Part shown: piece by piece, positions 5,320-10,371 of the stretch
Numbering within the stretch: the stretch's first letter is position 1
Layout: the number at the start of each line of letters is the position of its first letter
The notes under the pieces: model-generated
Told to the model about the DNA's origin: nothing
The model's input: only the letters and a program-made list of their open reading frames with translations
Database searches by the model: none
Program-made: the position numbers and the translations under genes
DNA from: an uncultured Streptococcus sp.
GTDB taxonomy: Bacteria; Bacillota; Bacilli; Lactobacillales; Streptococcaceae
Direction of reading: 5' to 3'
Assembly: GCA_934215455.1 (NCBI GenBank)
Contig: CAKPZX010000052.1
Span: 1-10,371 of the forward strand
Length of the DNA: 10,371 nucleotides

Positions 5320-7158
5320 TTAAGAGCGTTGATAGAGTTTGAAATGACGGTATTTCTTCTCAACCAGACGATAATTTTCTTTGAGCAAGTCCTTCATATT
5401 GGAGGTCAACTCCACCTGATTGTTGACCACAATATACTTGGGTTCAGACCGATCGATTTGTTGGATCACATTGGTCCGATTTTCATTAATCCCCAGATAA
5501 GACGTCGGAGTCAATAAGGCAGAAGCTGCCAAACGATCGCTTTCTTGATAGAGAGTAGCTGTCGTATCCCAAGCATAAATGGTATCTTTCGACTTGGTGT
5601 GATTTTTAATGTAGCTGGCAATAGCACTCCGTTCACTGGATTGACCAGACTGAAGCACGACATCTTGAACCACTGGATTCGCCAACAGATAGACAAGGGC
5701 TACTAGCGGTAAGAAAACTTGGCTCGTAAAGTAAGCGGCCCAAACTTCCTTGTTTTTCTTCTTCCGACCACGACGTTCGATCCCATCGTTTTCTTCCCCA
5801 TCTCGTGAGAACCAGATCGCAAACAAAGGAAGAACAAATGGCAACATCGGTAACAATTGGTAAGCGCCTTGTTCAGGAAGACCAATCGACACAATAAGGA
5901 CCACCAAGCTACCTGCCCATCCCATAAAGCGGAAGATCCGGCGAGCACTGCTATTTTGCTTCGTAAAGGACATCAAAAAGGCAGAGACCAGACCAAAGGC
6001 GAGCGCCAACAGTCCATAATAAATGGCATTACTGAAGGTCTGTCCATTGCTAAAATTCAAGGCATTAAAGACATAGGTCACTTGGTTAATGGCATAGCCA
6101 AAAGTCTGATTCAAAACGGTGATATAGCCAATTGGATAAAAGACAAGTGAAAAACCAAGGAGAGCTGCTAGCAGTTGATAAAAGCCACGCGCCCATCTCT
6201 TCTGCTTGATGTTAAAGGCTGTTAATCCCAGGAAGGCCAACAAATAAAACAGGGCACTGGTCATCGGATCAATCAAGAAAGCCACAGCAGCAATCGCACC
6301 ATAAAGGATAAAGCCTTCATCCTTACGATGTCCAATCAGATAAGCCAAAATGAAATTCATGCTGGCAAATAGGATTGGAAGACTAAAGAGAGTCACATAA
6401 GTTCCTCCAAAACCAAGGCCTAGCACCAAGAAATAAAAGAGTAACTGGACATTCTTCGCTGTATCTTTATCAGACACCAGCAAGCGCACAACCCTATAGA
6501 GATAAGTCCCCGCAAAGAAGAGGGCAATCGCTTGGAGGATCATCAAGACCCAATGTCCACCAGCTAAACTTCCCAACCAGTTGATTGCATAATAGAGGAG
6601 ACCATTGGTTCCGTAAAAATCACCAAACGGTACTTGACCCTTGGTCATTGCCCAGCCAGCATACAAGTTTTGCGATTGTTGATTGGTTGCAAAACGGGTT
6701 AAAAATGGCACCCCGACATGCAGCAAACTAATCAAGAGACTCAACACAAAAGGAATCGCTAGGGGCACTGGACGCTTGGATTGACGACGGATCGGCTCAA
6801 CTGCCACATCTGCTTCTAGCTCTTCCGTATTCTCTTCTACCTTAGATGCTTCCGCTTTTGCCGCTTCAACTCCCGCCTTACGCGAACGACGACTCATCCG
6901 ACTGAGCGTTTGCTCCGCTTCCTGTTCAGATTCTTGTGTAGGTTCTGCTACTGCTTCTGGCTTGGCATCACGAATTTCCTCTGATGCCTCCATTGCAACC
7001 GGCTCCTCCAAGACTTCTGCCTGTTGGCTATGAGTCGGCTCTTCTTCACGAAAGACTGACTTATCTAGCACTTCGCGAATTTCACGTGTATCCTGAAAGC
7101 TATCTCCCACGTGAAGCCCTAACTTTTTCGAAGTCATTTCTTGCTCTTTTTCGCTCAT
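5320..7158 (-). CDS. Polytopic membrane protein, probable GT-C-type glycosyltransferase
   Basis: A 612-aa protein in three parts. Residues 1-130 are hydrophilic, acidic and rich in Glu/Ala, with a basic patch SRMSRRSRKA (87-96). Residues 131-493 carry about 10-12 hydrophobic segments. Residues 494-612 form a soluble C-terminal domain. After the first membrane segment comes GQVPFGDFYGTNGLLYYAINWLG (split about 174-196), which resembles the first-loop region of PMT/ArnT-like glycosyltransferases. The end domain (ASYIKNHTKSKDTIYAW, LYQESDRLAAS) also resembles those families. Such enzymes move sugars from lipid-phosphate donors on the outer membrane face; donor and acceptor here are unknown. The ATG at 7158 has AAAGGA 6 nt upstream. 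It has its own promoter and terminator, so it is probably monocistronic. Membrane nature is certain; the enzyme class is inferred. Confidence 0.65.
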   Translation of the reverse strand: MSEKEQEMTSKKLGLHVGDSFQDTREIREVLDKSVFREEEPTHSQQAEVLEEPVAMEASEEIRDAKPEAVAEPTQESEQEAEQTLSRMSRRSRKAGVEAAKAEASKVEENTEELEADVAVEPIRRQSKRPVPLAIPFVLSLLISLLHVGVPFLTRFATNQQSQNLYAGWAMTKGQVPFGDFYGTNGLLYYAINWLGSLAGGHWVLMILQAIALFFAGTYLYRVVRLLVSDKDTAKNVQLLFYFLVLGLGFGGTYVTLFSLPILFASMNFILAYLIGHRKDEGFILYGAIAAVAFLIDPMTSALFYLLAFLGLTAFNIKQKRWARGFYQLLAALLGFSLVFYPIGYITVLNQTFGYAINQVTYVFNALNFSNGQTFSNAIYYGLLALAFGLVSAFLMSFTKQNSSARRIFRFMGWAGSLVVLIVSIGLPEQGAYQLLPMLPFVLPLFAIWFSRDGEENDGIERRGRKKKNKEVWAAYFTSQVFLPLVALVYLLANPVVQDVVLQSGQSSERSAIASYIKNHTKSKDTIYAWDTTATLYQESDRLAASALLTPTSYLGINENRTNVIQQIDRSEPKYIVVNNQVELTSNMKDLLKENYRLVEKKYRHFKLYQRS

Positions 7159-7223
7159 TCTTTTTCCTTTTCTTCGCTATTCCTCTGCTCTTTCCTTTTA
7201 GAAAAAAGCCCATTATTTTCTCT

Positions 7224-7252
7224 AGTATACCAAATTCTGCCGACCATGTCAG
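7224..7252 (-). promoter_or_regulatory. Sigma-A promoter of the membrane glycosyltransferase-like gene
   Basis: On the minus strand CTGACA (7247-7252), a 17-bp spacer and TATACT (7224-7229) form a near-consensus promoter. The expected start is near 7217, giving a leader of about 60 nt before the ATG at 7158. The -10 context TTGGTATACTAG is identical to that of the cls promoter. Confidence 0.75.
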
Positions 7253-7275
7253 CCTCTTGCCACATAGTCCTATGG

Positions 7276-7309
7276 AAAAAGAGTCAGATCTCTCAGCTTC
7301 TGACTCTTT
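7276..7309 (-). terminator. Rho-independent terminator of cls
   Basis: AAAGAGTCAGA (7278-7288) pairs with TCTGACTCTTT (7299-7309), an 11-bp stem with a 10-nt loop. On the minus strand it ends in a T run (complement of 7276-7280). It lies 20 nt after the cls stop and upstream of the next gene's promoter. Confidence 0.85.
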
Positions 7310-7329
7310 CTTCTGTATTCCCACACCTA

Positions 7330-8865
7330 TTACAACATCGGTGCGAACAATTGCATAATTTCCTTGATTAAGCTTTGGTGCCATGTAAAGCGGAAGGTAT
7401 CTTCCGTGATTTCTTGGGACACTTCAAAGATGTGGTCAAAATCCGCCCGAATCTCTGTCAGAGCAGGCGTCCGATACATCCAAACCGCATTTTCATAGTG
7501 ATGGACCAGACTGCGGTAGTCAAAGTTAATCGATCCCACAACCGCCATTTCATCATCTGCTAGGACTTGCTTGCTGTGGACAAAACCAGGTGTATACTCA
7601 TAAATCTTTACTCCTGCATCCATCAGATCCAAGTAAGCCCCACGAGTTACGATTTGGATCAATTTTTTATCTGGAATATGCGGGGTCACGATCCGAACAT
7701 CCACCCCACGAAGGGCAGCATTGCGGATATCCTCTGTCAAATCATAATCGATGATCAAGTAAGGAGTCGTGATATAGACGTAATCAGTCGCTAGGTTGAT
7801 CATATTTTGATAGACCGTCTTTCCGACCTGCGACTTGTAAATCGGCTTTGGTCCACTCCCATAGGGAATGTAAAGCCCTTCTCCTTCGACAGCCTTGTTT
7901 TCAATATGGTAGCGGTCAAAATCCTCGATTTCCCCACGGTTGATGTACCAGTTCATGAGGAAGAGTCGCGTCAAGGCCTTAACAGCCCGTCCATCCAAGC
8001 GGATGGCACTGTCCTTCCAGTGACCAAACCGCTCAATATGGTTGATATACTCGTCTGCCAAATTAACCCCACCCGTATAGCCGATCTGCCCATCGATGAC
8101 CAGAATCTTGCGGTGGTCTCGGTTGTTATAAGCCACTGTTAGACGGGGGATCACCTTGTTAAACTTATGGGCATCAATCCCCATCTTTCGCAATCGCTTG
8201 GTATAGTTCCCAGACAAGGTTGCCATACAGCCGATATCGTCATAAAGGAGTTTGACTTCAACCCCCTCTTTCACTTTCTGCTCTAGAATCTCTAGGATAC
8301 TATTCCACATCAAACCCTCATCAATGATGTAAAACTCGATAAAGATAAATTTTTTCGCGTCTTTTAGATCCTCTAGTAGTTGCTCATACATGTCCTCTCC
8401 TAGAGGGTAAAAGGTCGATGCCGTCCCATTGTAGAGATCCGCATTGTGGTCCATGGATAAAATCGACTTGACCAAGCCATAAACCGCCTTGCTTTCTTGC
8501 TTGAGCTCCTTACGCAACTGATGACTATTGTCCTCTCGAAACTTCATGGACTCCATATTTTTCAGCTGGATCATTTCCTTTTTGGACAAACGCCGCTCTC
8601 CAAACATGAGGTATAAAAGCGATCCAAAGACAGGAATGACGGCAATCAAGAGCCAGGTCACCTTATTTTCAGGCGGGGTATTTCGATTAACAATAGCTAA
8701 GATTGTCGACACATATAAGAGCCCAATGACTGCAACAGATAGCCAATGAGGGAACCATCTATTAAGCCAGAAGAAGGCCGCAAAGGATGCCCATAGTTCA
8801 AAGCCCATAAACAAAATACTAAATCCATATTTGGACATTAATAGACGTAATTTTCGAAAGGTCAC
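7330..8865 (-). CDS. cls: Cardiolipin synthase (phospholipase D family)
   Basis: Cls joins two phosphatidylglycerol molecules into cardiolipin and glycerol at the membrane. The 511-aa protein has two N-terminal membrane helices (about 13-35 and 41-59, with a further hydrophobic stretch about 69-88). Two PLD catalytic HxKxxxxD motifs follow: H251-K253-D258 then GG, and H430-K432-D437 then GSINFDYRS. The GTG at 8865 is the chosen start: AAGGAGG (8871-8877) lies 5 nt upstream and the protein then begins MTFRKLRLLMSKYGF. The frame stays open to an ATG at 8919, but that would put the Shine-Dalgarno and the promoter -10 inside the coding region. It has its own promoter and terminator. Assignment is secure; exact product preference is not visible. 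Confidence 0.95.
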   Translation of the reverse strand: MTFRKLRLLMSKYGFSILFMGFELWASFAAFFWLNRWFPHWLSVAVIGLLYVSTILAIVNRNTPPENKVTWLLIAVIPVFGSLLYLMFGERRLSKKEMIQLKNMESMKFREDNSHQLRKELKQESKAVYGLVKSILSMDHNADLYNGTASTFYPLGEDMYEQLLEDLKDAKKFIFIEFYIIDEGLMWNSILEILEQKVKEGVEVKLLYDDIGCMATLSGNYTKRLRKMGIDAHKFNKVIPRLTVAYNNRDHRKILVIDGQIGYTGGVNLADEYINHIERFGHWKDSAIRLDGRAVKALTRLFLMNWYINRGEIEDFDRYHIENKAVEGEGLYIPYGSGPKPIYKSQVGKTVYQNMINLATDYVYITTPYLIIDYDLTEDIRNAALRGVDVRIVTPHIPDKKLIQIVTRGAYLDLMDAGVKIYEYTPGFVHSKQVLADDEMAVVGSINFDYRSLVHHYENAVWMYRTPALTEIRADFDHIFEVSQEITEDTFRFTWHQSLIKEIMQLFAPML

Positions 8866-8890
8866 AGCATCCTCCTTTTTTCTTTCTACT

Positions 8891-8919
8891 AGTATACCAA
8901 TTCTTTTTACCCGATGCAA
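8891..8919 (-). promoter_or_regulatory. Promoter of cls
   Basis: On the minus strand TTGCAT (8914-8919), a 17-bp spacer and TATACT (8891-8896) precede the AGGAGG and GTG start, with the likely start site near 8884. The overlap of this promoter with any upstream-extended reading frame supports the GTG start at 8865. Confidence 0.65.
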
Positions 8920-8952
8920 CGACCAACCAAACCCCTTCTAGACAAACAAAAA

Positions 8953-9137
8953 GAGAGTGGGACAGAAATCGGTAATTCGTTAGAATTAGATTTCGTCGTC
9001 CCACCTCCGCACAGTTGAGTAGGGCTGTAAAAGCTGATGAAATCAGCGTAGTAGAGCCCACTCAACCACTGCGTCTTGCTCGACAATCCAAAAACAATTG
9101 AGAGGCTAGGACTTTTGTCCCAGCCTCTCAATTGTTT
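8953..9137. repeat. Three-hairpin intergenic repeat between the lipoprotein gene and cls
   Basis: Three consecutive structures fill the gap. Hairpin 1 is GTGGGAC/GTCCCAC (8957-8963/8998-9004), with inner GAAATC/GATTTC (8965-8970/8989-8994) and TAATTC/GAATTA (8973-8978/8983-8988). Hairpin 2 is GTTGAGT/ACTCAAC (9014-9020/9060-9066), with GGGCT/AGCCC (9022-9026/9055-9059) and GCTGAT/ATCAGC (9033-9038/9042-9047). Hairpin 3 is the terminator at 9090-9137. The outer ends are imperfect inverted copies (GAGAGTGGGAC against GAGAGGCTGGGAC). I recognise this kind of sequence as recurrent in oral streptococcal intergenic regions, from memory, but cannot name a family. No gene is seen in it. Confidence 0.65.
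9090..9137 (-). terminator. Rho-independent terminator of the lipoprotein gene
   Basis: A long stem pairs 9092-9112 with 9117-9137 (13 bp AGCCTCTCAATTG core, 3 outer A-T pairs, one A/C mismatch at 9108/9121, then GGAC/GTCC) around a TTTT loop. On the minus strand it ends in TTTTTGG. It begins 7 nt after the lipoprotein stop. Confidence 0.85.
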
Positions 9138-9143
9138 CGTCCC

Positions 9144-9554
9144 TTATTGCTTGGTCAAAACGATAATCCCTTGATCATCCTCTGCTTGCTCCAGGTCTTC
9201 TAGCGATAACTGATCCCCTTCGATCCGATAGCGATAAGGCTCATCCCCGATACGCATGGATTGATTGACCGGATCAATGCTGACCTCTTTGGCCTCTTCT
9301 TCTCCATCAGCATCTTGCACCGTAAACGTGCCTTTTCGACCCGTCACCACCAAGAGGATCGTATTTTCCTCGTCCTGTCCACGATAACTGCCATCTATGG
9401 ACACTCCTTCTTTCTGTTCTTCACTCGCTGAAGTCACAGTCTGTGATGAAGTAGACATCTGTTTGCTCGAAGTCTGTGTCGCTTTTTCTTGCTGGCTACA
9501 AGCAGTCAGGAAAAGGGCTACCGCCAAGGTCAGTATAGACATGATTTTTTTCAT
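9144..9554 (-). CDS. Small secreted lipoprotein of unknown function
   Basis: A 136-aa protein with a type II signal peptide: MKK, a hydrophobic stretch, and the lipobox LTAC with the lipidated Cys at position 19. A Ser/Thr/Gln-rich linker (about 20-50) is followed by a small acidic, beta-rich domain (SIDGSYRGQDEENTILLVV, then YRYRIEGDQLSLEDL) to the C-terminus. It should be anchored to the outer face of the membrane. The ATG at 9554 has AAAGGAG (9564-9570) 9 nt upstream and puts the signal peptide at the N-terminus; the frame extends to 9596 but that adds non-signal residues across the promoter region. The domain pattern resembles small streptococcal lipoproteins with a calycin-like fold, but this is only a resemblance. 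It lies between folC and cls, with its own promoter and terminator. Confidence 0.88.
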   Translation of the reverse strand: MKKIMSILTLAVALFLTACSQQEKATQTSSKQMSTSSQTVTSASEEQKEGVSIDGSYRGQDEENTILLVVTGRKGTFTVQDADGEEEAKEVSIDPVNQSMRIGDEPYRYRIEGDQLSLEDLEQAEDDQGIIVLTKQ

Positions 9555-9579
9555 TAAGATCGACTCCTTTCGCCATAAC

Positions 9580-9605
9580 CGTATACCATCTACCACCAGT
9601 ATACG
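9580..9605. promoter_or_regulatory. Inverted repeat across the lipoprotein promoter, candidate operator
   Basis: CGTATAC (9580-9586) and GTATACG (9599-9605) form a perfect dyad with a 12-bp spacer. The upstream arm overlaps the -10 and the spacing spans the expected start site near 9591. A bound dimer here would block transcription. No regulator is recognised. Confidence 0.35.
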
Positions 9606-9626
9606 CCAAGAAAGTCTTTAGGTCAA
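9598..9626 (-). promoter_or_regulatory. Sigma-A promoter of the lipoprotein gene
   Basis: On the minus strand TTGACC (9621-9626), 17 bp and TATACT (9598-9603) form a near-consensus promoter starting 4 nt after the folC stop. No terminator hairpin is visible between folC and this gene, so readthrough from folC may add to its expression. Confidence 0.75.
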
Positions 9627-9630
9627 TTGT

Positions 9631-10371
9631 TTACCCCTCTAATAAAAATGCCCTTACTTCCGCAATAAAATACAAGGATCCTGTCACAAATAAGACTTCA
9701 TCTGGACGACTCTGATCCATAAATTCTTTGATATAGGCCTTGTAGTCAGCTACATAGGGCAGGTCTTGTCGGTCACCTTGTGCCACCACTTCTCCGTAAT
9801 GGAAGGTCGTCAAAATCAATTCAGCTTCTGGCAATCCTGTTTGAAGCGTTTGGAGCATCCCGCTATAATCTTTTCGCTTGAGGGCTCCAAATAAAATCTT
9901 CACGCGCTTCCCTGCTAAGCTGTTGGCAAACTCGATCAAGCGCAACATAGCATGAGGATTATGGGCGCCATCCAGATACACCTGGCCGCCAAACAACTCT
10001 AGACGGCCCGGCCACCGCGTCTCTTGCAAAGCAAGCTTGACCTGATCCATATCCACTTCCTGATCTAGGCCCTCCATATAGAGAATAAAGGCCTCCAGAG
10101 CTACTGCAGCATTTTCCCGTTGGTAATCACCCTTCAAACCCAGAGACGGCAAGACAAGTTCCACACGTTCATTCCAAAAACGGTCCTGCTCTATGCCAAA
10201 ATCTTTCTGGAAGGCATGGAGATCCACAGCCAATTGCTCGGCCCTTTCTTGACAAACAGCTATAGCATCATCCGACAAGGGACCCACAACAGCTTTCTTG
10301 CCCTTCTTAAAGATTCCTGCCTTTTGCTGGGCGATTTCCGCAATCGTCCCTCCCAGTGTTTCCTGGTGATC
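9631..10371 (-). CDS. folC: Folylpolyglutamate synthase/dihydrofolate synthase, C-terminal part
   Basis: The 5' end is outside the right edge; 246 residues to the TAA are visible, roughly the last 55-60 percent of a typical 420-aa FolC. The enzyme adds glutamate to dihydropteroate and folates in the cytoplasm, using ATP. Visible family signatures are DHQETLGGTIAEIAQQKAGI just inside the edge, then a central ligase segment. WPGRLE and LDGAHNPHAM mark the start of the C-terminal Mur-ligase-like domain, followed by ILFGALKRKDYSGML and the terminal VTGSLYFIAEVRAFL. The reading frame is open to the edge, so the gene continues beyond it; the start cannot be judged. The next gene's promoter lies just after the stop. 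Confidence 0.94.
   Translation of the reverse strand, partial: DHQETLGGTIAEIAQQKAGIFKKGKKAVVGPLSDDAIAVCQERAEQLAVDLHAFQKDFGIEQDRFWNERVELVLPSLGLKGDYQRENAAVALEAFILYMEGLDQEVDMDQVKLALQETRWPGRLELFGGQVYLDGAHNPHAMLRLIEFANSLAGKRVKILFGALKRKDYSGMLQTLQTGLPEAELILTTFHYGEVVAQGDRQDLPYVADYKAYIKEFMDQSRPDEVLFVTGSLYFIAEVRAFLLEG

Noticed and set aside
6984..7371. Open frames on both strands around the start of the membrane protein gene
   Set aside because: They overlap the promoter, the cls terminator and the coding start; their composition reflects the low-complexity acidic region and T-rich leader.
8819..9131. Minus-strand open frames of 74-80 codons over the cls 5' end and upstream repeat
   Set aside because: They run through hairpin arms and the cls promoter, and one overlaps the cls start in another frame. 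No coding signature is seen.
1..10371. CRISPR array, insertion sequence, prophage or defence genes
   Set aside because: No regularly spaced repeats, transposase, integrase or known defence domain is present; the genes are ordinary streptococcal chromosomal genes.

Overview
The window looks like core chromosome of a viridans-type Streptococcus (mitis/sanguinis/parasanguinis neighbourhood). The evidence is low-to-moderate GC, a Cps2A/Wzg-type LytR-CpsA-Psr protein, an oxygen-sensitive NrdD/NrdG ribonucleotide reductase operon with a GNAT gene inside it, and streptococcal-style structured intergenic repeats. From memory, the order folC - small lipoprotein - cls - (variable gene) - nrdD - small ORF - GNAT - nrdG matches the pneumococcal chromosome. 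The species cannot be fixed from sequence alone. Every gene is on the minus strand, so transcription runs from high to low coordinates.

Layout in transcription order: the 3' part of folC enters at the right edge (9631-10371). A 136-aa lipoprotein (9144-9554) follows, with its own strong promoter and a long hairpin terminator. A three-hairpin intergenic repeat block (8953-9137) leads to cls, cardiolipin synthase, which uses a GTG start (7330-8865). After a terminator and a good sigma-A promoter comes a 612-aa polytopic membrane protein that looks like a GT-C-type glycosyltransferase (5320-7158). The anaerobic ribonucleotide reductase operon is next: nrdD (2987-5197), a 46-aa basic protein (2835-2975), a GNAT acetyltransferase (2296-2796) and nrdG (1686-2291). 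A 465-bp intergenic region carries duplicated terminator-like hairpins around a cloverleaf-like structured element. It also carries the promoter region of the last gene, cpsA/wzg (1-1220), which is cut by the left edge and probably opens a capsule or receptor-polysaccharide locus outside the window.

Functionally, the window holds folate polyglutamylation, membrane phospholipid synthesis, a membrane glycosyltransferase candidate, anaerobic dNTP synthesis, and the start of surface-polysaccharide attachment. The most informative non-coding features are: (i) a perfect 17-bp inverted repeat between the membrane protein gene and nrdD that seems to act as terminator, -35 region and pair of NrdR-box-like sites at once; (ii) a cre-like site plus a perfect 15-bp palindrome upstream of cpsA; (iii) the cloverleaf element and duplicated hairpin after nrdG; and (iv) a dyad across the lipoprotein promoter. 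No mobile element, CRISPR, tRNA or defence system was found. This is mostly ordinary core genome with interesting regulatory and repeat DNA.
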